This document shows positions 1-6,476 of a DNA stretch of 10,267 nucleotides, piece by piece. How positions within the stretch are numbered: the first letter of the stretch is position 1; each line of letters starts with the position of its first letter. Origin of the DNA: Gemmatimonadota bacterium (lineage in GTDB: Bacteria; Gemmatimonadota; Gemmatimonadetes; JACCXV01; JAHWKZ01); assembly GCA_030641505.1 (NCBI GenBank), contig DAOWHI010000073.1:1-10267 (forward strand). Direction: 5' to 3'. The translations under genes were made by a program, and so were the position numbers. The notes beneath the pieces are model-generated. The model was not told the origin of the DNA, did not search any database, and saw nothing but the letters and a program-made list of their open reading frames with translations.

Positions 1-552
1 ATCAACCAAACCAATCCGCTTGGCGCGGTTACCCGAAACCAAGCGGCTGGTCAGGATCAGCGGCAGTGCCTGCTGAAGCCCTATCAGTCGCGGCGCGCGT
101 TGCGTACCGCCCCAAGCCGGGATGATGCCGAGCTGGACCTCTGGAAACCCCAGTTGGGTTGCGCGATCGTCGGTTGCGACACGGAACGAGCACGCCAATG
201 CAAACTCGAGCCCACCGCCGACACAGGCGCCATGGATCGCGGCAACCGTCGGCACAGAGACGTCGGCTACGCGCTGAAACACCTCCTGGCCACGACGTGC
301 CAACGCGATCGCTGATTCACGCGAGTCGACGGCGGCCAGCATCTCGATATCGGCTCCGGCGATGAACGTATCGGGCTTCGCGGAACGAAAAACGATGCCG
401 GCGAGGTCGCCGCGCGCGGTAAGCTCGCTCAGCACCTGCTCGAGTTCATCGAGGGTGTCCCCCGACCACAGGTTGACCCGCTTTTCAGGAGTGTCGAAAA
501 TGACCTGGGCCAAACCGGCCGCATCGACGAGGTAATCGAACGCTTTCGACAT
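1..552 (-). CDS. fadJ: FadJ/FadB-type fatty-oxidation alpha subunit, N-terminal enoyl-CoA hydratase part (3' end outside window)
   Basis: Only the first 184 codons are present; the frame is open to base 1. They form a crotonase (enoyl-CoA hydratase/isomerase) domain. The oxyanion-hole segments are FIAGADIEML (residues 63-72) and HGACVGGGLEFALAC (107-121). The likely catalytic acids are E116 in GGGLEF and E138 in GFPEVQLGIIPAWGGTQR; the family has two glutamates at these places. Full FadJ/FadB also carries an L-3-hydroxyacyl-CoA dehydrogenase domain, which would lie beyond the window. The ATG at 552 shares its A with the TGA of the upstream thiolase (TGATG), which implies translational coupling. 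The fadI-fadJ order, as in the anaerobic beta-oxidation pair of Escherichia coli, favours a bifunctional alpha subunit. A stand-alone hydratase cannot be excluded from this fragment. Role: hydration, and probably oxidation, of enoyl-CoA in the cytoplasm. Confidence 0.85.
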   Translation of the reverse strand, partial: MSKAFDYLVDAAGLAQVIFDTPEKRVNLWSGDTLDELEQVLSELTARGDLAGIVFRSAKPDTFIAGADIEMLAAVDSRESAIALARRGQEVFQRVADVSVPTVAAIHGACVGGGLEFALACSFRVATDDRATQLGFPEVQLGIIPAWGGTQRAPRLIGLQQALPLILTSRLVSGNRAKRIGLVD

Positions 553-1862
553 CAGCCCTCGAAGACGATCGCTCCGCCAAGCCCGCCGCCGACACACAAG
601 GTCGCCAAGCCCCACTTCGCATCGCGCCGTTTCATCTCTAGCAACAGCGTGAGCGCGAGCCGCGAACCCGTGGCCGCTATCGGGTGGCCGAGTGCGATCG
701 CTCCACCGTTGACGTTCAACCGCTCGTCTCGGATCTCGCCAATCGGTTGCGACTGGTTGAGTACGTCGGTGGCCCACTGCCGGGAGGGAAAGACCTCCAT
801 GTTGGCGAGCACAACGGCGGCGAACGCCTCGTTCAACTCGATCAGGTCGATCGCATCGAGTGTCACACCCGCGCGCTCGAGAGCGATCGGCGTGGCCACC
901 GCGGGGCCAAGGCCCATCCGGCGAGGATCAAACCCGGCGAAGGCAAAAGAAGCGATCCGTCCCAGCGGATCATAACCCAGCTCCGTGGCGCGAGTCTCTT
1001 CCATCAGCAACAAGGCTGCCGCCCCGTCGGTAATCATCGATGAATTGCCGGCGGTCACCGTTCCGTCGCGACGATCGAACACGGCCTTGAGCTTCGCGAG
1101 CGCCTCGAGACTCTGCTCAGAACGGTATCCGATGTCCTCGGCGACCACGTCTCGGTAGCCCGGAGGGATGAAAACCGGCGTTACTTCGTCCGCGAAACGA
1201 CCCGCGGCCCACGCTTCGGCGGCGCGCTGGTGTGACCGCAACGCGTATTCATCCTGCGCCTCGCGGGTCAAATTGAACTCGTGGGCCAAAACCTCGGCCG
1301 TCTCACCCATGTTGAGCCCGCACACCGGGTCGGTGAGCCCTTCGGCCAATGCCACGACGGGTTTTAGATGCGCCGGACGGAGCTGGGTGGCCGCGGTGAT
1401 CTTGCCAGCCACCGACCTCGAGCGCGCCAGGTCGGACATCACATCGGCGAATTCATCCGGATAATGGAGTGGCACGTTCGACATCGATTCCACGCCACCG
1501 GCGATGACAACGTCCGACTGGCCCAGGACGATCTGATTGTAAGCGTCGGTAAGCGACTGAAACCCGGAAGCACAATTGCGCGCCACTGAGAACGCGGGAG
1601 CGCTCTGAGGCAATCCAGCTTCGAGAGCAGCGACGCGAGCGATGTTGGGTGCTTCGGCGGGCGGCGCGGTGTTACCCAGAATGATCTCGTCGACCGCGGT
1701 CCCGTCAAGGCCGGTCCGCTCGACGAGCTCCCGAATTGCGGTTCGTGCCAACTCCACCGCCGCGACGTCGGCCAATCCGGTCCCGACTTTGGCGAACGGC
1801 GTCCGCACCCCGTCGACGATGACCACGCGCCGATCGTGATCCCATTTGCCGAGCCGAGGCAT
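552..1862 (-). CDS. fadI: Acetyl-CoA C-acyltransferase (3-ketoacyl-CoA thiolase, FadI type)
   Basis: The 436-aa thiolase has all the signature residues: nucleophile C97 in SVARNCASGFQ, the NEAFAA motif (344-349), H393 in GHPIAATG, and the second catalytic cysteine C423 in LCVGGGLGG. Thiolases of this kind cleave 3-ketoacyl-CoA with CoA to acetyl-CoA plus a shortened acyl-CoA, the last step of beta-oxidation. The length equals that of E. coli FadI as I remember it, and it has the APNIAR segment (71-76) and the long region between C97 and the C-terminal motifs typical of FadI rather than the shorter acetoacetyl-CoA thiolases. The ATG at 1862 is supported by AAGGAGG four bases upstream. The stop overlaps the fadJ start by one base, so the two subunits are very probably co-expressed and form one complex. 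The lipoprotein gene ends 40 nt upstream in the same direction. Confidence 0.93.
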   Translation of the reverse strand: MPRLGKWDHDRRVVIVDGVRTPFAKVGTGLADVAAVELARTAIRELVERTGLDGTAVDEIILGNTAPPAEAPNIARVAALEAGLPQSAPAFSVARNCASGFQSLTDAYNQIVLGQSDVVIAGGVESMSNVPLHYPDEFADVMSDLARSRSVAGKITAATQLRPAHLKPVVALAEGLTDPVCGLNMGETAEVLAHEFNLTREAQDEYALRSHQRAAEAWAAGRFADEVTPVFIPPGYRDVVAEDIGYRSEQSLEALAKLKAVFDRRDGTVTAGNSSMITDGAAALLLMEETRATELGYDPLGRIASFAFAGFDPRRMGLGPAVATPIALERAGVTLDAIDLIELNEAFAAVVLANMEVFPSRQWATDVLNQSQPIGEIRDERLNVNGGAIALGHPIAATGSRLALTLLLEMKRRDAKWGLATLCVGGGLGGAIVFEG

Positions 1863-1866
1863 GGCG

Positions 1867-1873
1867 CCTCCTT
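1867..1873 (-). promoter_or_regulatory. Ribosome binding site of the thiolase gene
   Basis: On the minus strand the sequence AAGGAGG stands four bases before the ATG at 1862. It fixes this start against in-frame alternatives. Confidence 0.75.
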
Positions 1874-1902
1874 GAATTGGCCTGCGCGAACTATCGGGCC
1901 GA

Positions 1903-2637
1903 CTAGTACACCGGCTCGAGGCTCGCGTTTTCGCCAGTCAGGCCAACGGCTTGCTCTCCGCCGCTGGCCTCCACGCGCACGTTCCAGCGATAGCGTTGGC
2001 TGATCGAACCGGGAACCGGCGCGTCGCCCAGAATCCACCACGCGCCATTAGGAACCGTAACCGTGGCCCGGCCATCGGGATTGGTCTCCACTGACTGTAG
2101 CGGCATTTCACCGACCCGCTCGCTCTCGGCTGCGGCGAAAGCGTCTTCCGGCCAGGCACGCTCCTCCCACGCTCGTCGCTTCTCTCGATACTCCTCCCGA
2201 ACACCGGTATAGCCATCAGTGATGTCCTGACACGACTGAAAACGCTGCTTCTCGCGAGCGACGAGCGCTTGGTAGGCTTCGAACGCCTGGCGATACTCAT
2301 CCGAAGTGCGATCCGAGATCGAGCTGGCGCGGGCCTGCACTGCCTCGATCGAATCACTCGTTGCGCGATACGCTGAACACTCATCTTGATACTGCTGCGA
2401 AAGCCGGCGGATCGCGTCGGCCGAGGGCGGCTCACCCGGCTGGGACTGGCTCTGCAGCTCGGCATACAGCTCGTCGATGTCGTACGGAAGGATATCAAGC
2501 GACACGTTCGAGAGCGCTACTGTCTCTCCTTCTGCGTTCTGGCCGCTGGTGTCCATTGTCAATTGGGTCTCTGTGCTACACGCGGTGAGGGCGCCGACAA
2601 ACAGTGCAAACGCAAGCGAGCTTCGGGCAAATGCCAC
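1903..2637 (-). CDS. Predicted lipoprotein of unknown function, helical middle plus C-terminal beta domain
   Basis: 244 aa, no function recognised. The N-terminus is a lipoprotein signal: basic start, hydrophobic residues 7-17, then lipobox LTAC with the acylated cysteine at C20. Serine follows, so by the usual +2 rule it would go to the outer membrane. A short beta-like segment (38-50) and LPYDIDELY lead into a highly charged, Gln/Glu/Arg-rich helical stretch (about 55-172) with coiled-coil character. It contains two cysteines (C87, C136) that could form a disulfide. Residues 182-225 (NPDGRATVTVPNGAWWIL and onward) read like a small transthyretin/PEGA-like beta domain. The start is GTG at 2637, backed by AGGAGG seven bases upstream. 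It lies between an M16 peptidase gene (71 nt) and fadI (40 nt). The layout recalls lipoproteins I associate with Gemmatimonadota, from memory only. Confidence 0.75.
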   Translation of the reverse strand: MAFARSSLAFALFVGALTACSTETQLTMDTSGQNAEGETVALSNVSLDILPYDIDELYAELQSQSQPGEPPSADAIRRLSQQYQDECSAYRATSDSIEAVQARASSISDRTSDEYRQAFEAYQALVAREKQRFQSCQDITDGYTGVREEYREKRRAWEERAWPEDAFAAAESERVGEMPLQSVETNPDGRATVTVPNGAWWILGDAPVPGSISQRYRWNVRVEASGGEQAVGLTGENASLEPVY

Positions 2638-2644
2638 CTATCGA

Positions 2645-2650
2645 CCTCCT
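2645..2650 (-). promoter_or_regulatory. Ribosome binding site deciding a GTG start
   Basis: A perfect AGGAGG on the minus strand, seven bases before GTG at 2637. It makes this GTG the convincing start of the lipoprotein; the signal peptide begins right after it. Confidence 0.75.
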
Positions 2651-2708
2651 GGGCTGATGTTCACGTCGACAAGTTACCGGCCGCTCGGCGACACGAGCAA
2701 CGTTGGCG

Positions 2709-3956
2709 CTAGAGTTCAAACTCCGGCGTGCCCGTTCGCACGACCCATGCGCACGTTGGTGATCCGGTTAGCCACCGCTCGACGACCGCACGCACCTGCG
2801 CGGCGGTCACCGCCTGCACCTCTGCCATCCACTTGTCACCAAAGTCGTGTCCCAGCCCGTACACCTCGTAGGCGGCGAGCCGCGAAGCTTGCGCCATGTT
2901 CGTCTCGACCCCAAGGAGAAATCGCCCGCGCAGGTAGTGCTTAGCCGCGGAGAGCTCGTCGGCCCCAATCGGCTCGGTCACGATACGGCTGAATTCGGCT
3001 GCCAACCCGCGGGCCGCTTCCTCGACGCGATCGGGATCGGTGACGATGTACCCGGCGAGGAACGATCCGTCGAGCCGATCGCTGTAGAGCGTCGACACCT
3101 GATACGCCAGCGAGCGTTTCTCGCGCAGCTCGATAAACAGGCGTGAAGACATCGAACCACCCAGCACGGCGTCGACGAGCCGCGCGATTGGATAGTCGGG
3201 GTGCGTGTAGTCCGGAGCTGGGAAGCCGTACACGAGATAAGCCGCATCCCGATCGAGTGCGATGCGCTGAGTTCCGCCACCGGGTTCGGCTGCCGGTGGG
3301 CGAGCGCGGGGGAGACCGGTCGGGAGCGGCCCGAGCGTCGACTCGAACATCGCCAACAGACGATCAATGTCAAACCGACCGACGGCGGTGACGACGCGCG
3401 GCGTCGGGCGGTAGAACCGATGCGCGGCAGCAAGCACTTGGTCGCGGTCGACCTCGCGAACAGTTTCGCGATAACCGATCGCCGGTTTGTGATAGGGGTG
3501 GTCGCCGTAAAACACCTCGCGAAAGAGATCCAGCGCGCGGGTCATGAGCTCGTCCTCGCGGGCTTCCAGCGCGCCCAACGTTTGCTCGACTTCGGATGCG
3601 ACCTCGTCCTCGGCGAACGCTGGCTCGGTCAGAGCCTCTAGGAACAGCTCGGCAGCGGGTTCCCACGTCGCCGCGGTGGCCTTCAACGTGACCGAGCCGA
3701 CGTCAGTACCGGCGCTGGCATCCAGCTCGGCGCCCAGCTCGGCCAACCGGTCTTGGAACGCGTTAGCCGATCGCCGTTCGGTACCTCTTGGAAGCACACT
3801 CTGAACCAGCTGCGAGATACCGGCCTCCTCGTCGGCCTCGTACAGCGTACCCATTGGGAGCGCAGCGTAAACGGCGACGATGTCGTTACCGTCCAGCGGC
3901 CGGGCGAGAATCGTGGTACCGCCAGACAGTTTGTGTTTTCGGTGATCAAGCACCAT
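2709..3956 (-). CDS. M16 peptidase-like protein lacking the zinc motif (partner subunit)
   Basis: 415 aa with the two-lobed M16 (pitrilysin/MPP) fold. The place where active members have HxxEH reads GISQLVQS, so Q49, Q52 and S53 replace the two histidines and the glutamate, and zinc cannot be bound normally. The C-terminal lobe keeps a textbook LREKRSLAY (277-285), with the substrate-positioning pair R278/Y285. The catalytic M16 gene lies directly upstream, so this is most likely the non-catalytic half of a heteromeric protease, like the alpha subunit of mitochondrial processing peptidase. I chose ATG at 3956, which overlaps the upstream gene by 11 bases. The frame could be extended to a TTG at 4028, but that would overlap by 83 bases and adds arginine-rich sequence of no family character. 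GTG at 3953 is a further option. No signal peptide is visible, so a cytoplasmic location is likely. Confidence 0.88.
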   Translation of the reverse strand: MVLDHRKHKLSGGTTILARPLDGNDIVAVYAALPMGTLYEADEEAGISQLVQSVLPRGTERRSANAFQDRLAELGAELDASAGTDVGSVTLKATAATWEPAAELFLEALTEPAFAEDEVASEVEQTLGALEAREDELMTRALDLFREVFYGDHPYHKPAIGYRETVREVDRDQVLAAAHRFYRPTPRVVTAVGRFDIDRLLAMFESTLGPLPTGLPRARPPAAEPGGGTQRIALDRDAAYLVYGFPAPDYTHPDYPIARLVDAVLGGSMSSRLFIELREKRSLAYQVSTLYSDRLDGSFLAGYIVTDPDRVEEAARGLAAEFSRIVTEPIGADELSAAKHYLRGRFLLGVETNMAQASRLAAYEVYGLGHDFGDKWMAEVQAVTAAQVRAVVERWLTGSPTCAWVVRTGTPEFEL

Positions 3957-5262
3957 CGGGCCCCACCCACGCTCGCACCGCTTTGGTCGGGTCCCCACGT
4001 TCGGCGAGCGCTCGAGTAGCGTCTTCAACGGTTACGGCGGCAATGCCCTCGAGCAGACGACGGAAAGCTCCCGCGTCACCGAAAAGCACCTCGTGCTCAC
4101 CAAGCGTGCCGGTCACCGCTCCATTCGTCTCGTTTGCGTAGGCAAAGTCGGCAACCAACATCGCTTTCGCGCGGTGCAACTCTTCCTCATCGAAACTGGC
4201 TTCGATCACCGTCGATACGACCGCGCTGATCTCGGCCTCGACCTGCGCTCGCTTGTCGGGCGCGCACACCGCGTCGATCCCAAGGACGCCGGTCGCGCCA
4301 AGCGCATACATCCAAGCGCTCACCGAAGTCACGAGTCGCAGCTCGTCGATCAAGCGTCGATAAAGGCGAGACGTCATGCCGTAGCCGAGCACCGTGCTCG
4401 CCACCTCGAGCGCGCAGAGCTCGTCGAGATCTGCCCGCCCGGCTGTTCTGAACCCCCAGGCCAGGTATCCCTGGTTGATCTCCATCGTGTCTTGGACGGG
4501 ATCCGCGGTGGGCGGGGGTGGCTCCGGGGGTGTGGTGCCAGCCGCACCGCGTCGTAGCGGGTCCAACCTTTCAGCCACCTGCTCGACAACGGTTGCCGGA
4601 TCGATGTCGCCGGCGATTGCCACCACCAATCGTTCAGCCGCGTAGTGGTCCGACCAGTAGCGATGCATCACATCTGTACTGATACGATCCAGCGATTCGG
4701 GAGTCCCCAACACTTCCCGACCGTAGGGACTATCGCCGAAGACCGCTCGGCTCAGACGAGTGAACAACCGTCCATGAGGCGAGTCGTTGCGACGCCGGAT
4801 CTCTTCCTTCACGACCCGTCGCTCGCGCTCCAGCTCCCGCGGGGGGAGTGTCGGCCGTAGCAGGTGCTCGGTCAGCAGGTCCAATGACGTCTCGAAGTAC
4901 TCGCTCGGCGAGACGATGAAGTAGTGGGTGAACTCGAGCGATGTCGCGGCGTTGTTGTAGCCGCCCATCTCTTTCACCAACCGATCCATTGCGCCCAGCG
5001 GGAACCGCTCGGTTCCTTTGAAGAACATGTGCTCGAGAAAGTGGGAGATGCCGACGTGCTCGTCGGTCTCGTCAACCGCGCCGACACCGAGCCACAAATC
5101 GACCGCCACGATCGGCTGCGCACGGTTGGCGCGAACCAGGACACGGGCACCGTTGTCGAGTTGGGCGCGGTCAAACGGTGCCGGATTAGGATCGCCAACC
5201 CGCCCGACGGTCGTCAGTTTTGGCGGAGTCACCAACCGCTTATTCACAAACGCACAGGCCAC
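3946..5262 (-). CDS. Zinc-dependent M16 family peptidase (catalytic subunit)
   Basis: 438 aa, pitrilysin/processing-peptidase family. The inverted zinc motif HFLEH is at H74-H78, with E77 as general base. The third ligand is probably E154 in VVKEEIRRRND, at the usual spacing of about 76 residues. GTERFPLG and the following region fit the family. In the C-terminal lobe the usual LRExxxLAY is replaced by LIDELRLVT (304-312), so both R and Y of the substrate-binding pair are missing; the downstream partner carries them. A proline-rich linker (245-254) joins the lobes. The start is uncertain: GTG at 5262 has no clear ribosome site, and in-frame GTG codons at 5247 and 5232 would also keep the whole domain. 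No signal peptide is evident. Such enzymes degrade or process peptides. It lies 111 nt after the M23 gene, and its end overlaps the second M16 gene. Confidence 0.9.
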   Translation of the reverse strand: MACAFVNKRLVTPPKLTTVGRVGDPNPAPFDRAQLDNGARVLVRANRAQPIVAVDLWLGVGAVDETDEHVGISHFLEHMFFKGTERFPLGAMDRLVKEMGGYNNAATSLEFTHYFIVSPSEYFETSLDLLTEHLLRPTLPPRELERERRVVKEEIRRRNDSPHGRLFTRLSRAVFGDSPYGREVLGTPESLDRISTDVMHRYWSDHYAAERLVVAIAGDIDPATVVEQVAERLDPLRRGAAGTTPPEPPPPTADPVQDTMEINQGYLAWGFRTAGRADLDELCALEVASTVLGYGMTSRLYRRLIDELRLVTSVSAWMYALGATGVLGIDAVCAPDKRAQVEAEISAVVSTVIEASFDEEELHRAKAMLVADFAYANETNGAVTGTLGEHEVLFGDAGAFRRLLEGIAAVTVEDATRALAERGDPTKAVRAWVGPDGA

Positions 5263-5374
5263 TCAGCGTGGCGGATGTCAAGGCGCGCGAGGAGAGACGG
5301 TCGAGGCGTATTTCAGGTACGCCGCAGGACGTCGCGACGAGCGCAACACAGAGATCGGCCACGCTGTGTGGCCT
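5256..5374. repeat. Inverted pair of 17-nt near-palindromes bracketing the M23-M16 gap
   Basis: The 17 bases at 5256-5272 are the reverse complement of 5358-5374 with one mismatch. Each copy is also a small hairpin: GCCAC/GTGGC around five bases at 5258-5272, and GGCCAC/GTGGCC around five bases at 5357-5373. The right copy touches the stop codon of the M23 gene; the left copy contains the GTG proposed as the M16 start. In RNA the two could form a long stem closing an 85-nt loop. Possible roles are a weak terminator or processing site after M23, or masking of the M16 start. It could also be a dispersed palindromic repeat. Confidence 0.6.
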
Positions 5375-6297
5375 CAGTCGGCGATGGCGTCTGGGAAGAT
5401 GTACTTGAGCGGATCAACCGGATCCCCGTCTTCGTGCACCTCGTAGTGCACGTGGGGTGCGACGGCGTAGCCGGTCGAGCCAACCAACGCGATCGTATCG
5501 CCGCGCTTCACCTTCTGGCCCGGCTTGACGAGGATCTTCGAAGCGTGGGAGTACTTGGTAAGAACGCCATGCCCGTGCTCGATCTCGACCTGATTTCCGT
5601 GTCCGTTTTGCCAACCGGTGCGAACCACGCGCCCGGCCGCAGTGGCCAAGATCGGGTTGCCCCGATTGGCCGAGATGTCGATCCCAAAGTGGGGTCGGAC
5701 GTCGTGGAAGATCGGGTGCCTACGACGCATCGAGTAAGTGCTCGACAAGAAGCCCGACGCCGGCCAGATCGACGGCGTAGCCTCAAACCGCACGCGGTTC
5801 GAGGTGATCGACTTTTGGACGTCCTCGAAGCTGCTGGCGACCAGCTCGCTGCGTCGCAACAGCACATCGAGCGAGGTCGTCATCGATGCCACCCGGTCGT
5901 GGAGCTGCGTATCGCCCAATCCGGTGCCATCGAACGGTGTATGCCCGGGACCACCGACACCCACCGCCTGAACCTCGAGCGGGACCGGTGGCAGGTCGGC
6001 CGCCAACCGCAGTTCTTCTTCGCGTTCCAAGAGCGTATCGAGGGTCTGACCAAGCGTCGTGATCTCGCCTTCGGCACCTTCCAACTCGGTGCGAAGACGG
6101 TCGTTCTCGGCTACGACGTTGGCCTTGCCGGGCAGCTCGCCGCCAAGGAACGCCGCCAGCCCCAAGCCCAACACAATCGCGAGCACCCCGACGACCACCA
6201 TACCCGAGCCGATCGCGGTTCGTACTGATAGCGGAAAGGAGCGTACCTTGCTGTTTTCATTCGGTATGTACATAAGCGTCCCAAAACGGTCGAACAC
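5374..6297 (-). CDS. Membrane-anchored M23 (LytM/peptidoglycan endopeptidase) family protein
   Basis: 307 aa. A basic N-terminus (1-26) is followed by one transmembrane segment (about 29-52), a periplasmic coiled coil (about 60-100), a linker, and a C-terminal M23 domain (about 175-300). The zinc ligands are complete: HFGID gives H203 and D207, and HVH gives H282/H284; H251 in KYSH is the further conserved active-site histidine. It should therefore be an active endopeptidase cutting peptide crosslinks of the cell wall in the periplasm, unlike the degenerate EnvC/NlpD activators. The start is GTG at 6297, preceded eight bases upstream by a G-rich run (GGGGGGA) that can serve as ribosome site. 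ATG at 6273 is an alternative and loses only eight residues. A terminator-like hairpin lies 25 nt upstream in the leader. The stop codon abuts a small hairpin. Confidence 0.9.
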   Translation of the reverse strand: MFDRFGTLMYIPNENSKVRSFPLSVRTAIGSGMVVVGVLAIVLGLGLAAFLGGELPGKANVVAENDRLRTELEGAEGEITTLGQTLDTLLEREEELRLAADLPPVPLEVQAVGVGGPGHTPFDGTGLGDTQLHDRVASMTTSLDVLLRRSELVASSFEDVQKSITSNRVRFEATPSIWPASGFLSSTYSMRRRHPIFHDVRPHFGIDISANRGNPILATAAGRVVRTGWQNGHGNQVEIEHGHGVLTKYSHASKILVKPGQKVKRGDTIALVGSTGYAVAPHVHYEVHEDGDPVDPLKYIFPDAIAD

Positions 6298-6322
6298 CGA
6301 TCAATCCCCCCGAGAGATTGGC

Positions 6323-6346
6323 AAAAAAATGGGCGGCGATGCCGCC
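6323..6346 (-). terminator. Intrinsic terminator between the MCE gene and the M23 gene
   Basis: Read on the minus strand: GGCGGC, loop ATC, GCCGCC, then CA and seven T residues. The perfect six-pair GC stem with a seven-U run is a classic rho-independent terminator. It lies 130 nt after the MCE stop codon and only 25 nt before the GTG of the M23 gene, so it may end the holB-metG-MCE transcript, act as an attenuator of M23, or both. Confidence 0.75.
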
Positions 6347-6396
6347 AGAAGATTCTAATACTGTGGTGTGGCGCGTCTCGTGAAAACGATCATAAA

Positions 6397-6425
6397 ACGC
6401 TAGCTTCCGGGCATCTGGGTGTCAA
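6397..6425 (-). promoter_or_regulatory. Candidate sigma-70-like promoter for the M23 gene
   Basis: On the minus strand a perfect -35 hexamer TTGACA (6425-6420) is followed by a 17-base spacer and TAGCGT (6402-6397), which fits only TAnnnT of a -10 box. It lies 100 nt before the M23 start and upstream of the terminator hairpin. A second -10-like TAGAAT (6357-6352) has no good -35. Confidence 0.4.
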
Positions 6426-6476
6426 CTCGATCGACAAAGGCTGCAGTTGCCGTTCCGCGACCACAGCGGACCCCAT

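Noticed and set aside
3957..4028. Longer start (TTG at 4028) for the second M16 gene
   Set aside because: It would overlap the catalytic gene by 83 bases and add arginine-rich residues outside the family fold; ATG at 3956 is a better start.
5253..5281. TTGACA at 5276-5281 (minus strand) as a promoter for the M16 genes
   Set aside because: The hexamer at the correct 17-base spacing is CCTGTG, not a -10 box, and the place falls within the inverted repeat and the possible coding start.
4924..6228. A 434-codon open frame on the plus strand
   Set aside because: It is wholly antisense to the M16 and M23 genes, whose motifs are unambiguous. The product is Arg/His/Asp-rich and resembles no family.
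6454..6470. Five-pair hairpin TCCGC/GCGGA just after the MCE stop codon
   Set aside because: Short stem, seven-base loop and no T run; the real terminator is at 6323-6346.
6390..6476. A 28-codon minus-strand ORF starting directly after the MCE stop codon
   Set aside because: It overlaps the best promoter candidate, has no separate ribosome site and shows no sequence character. It could be a leader peptide, but nothing supports this.
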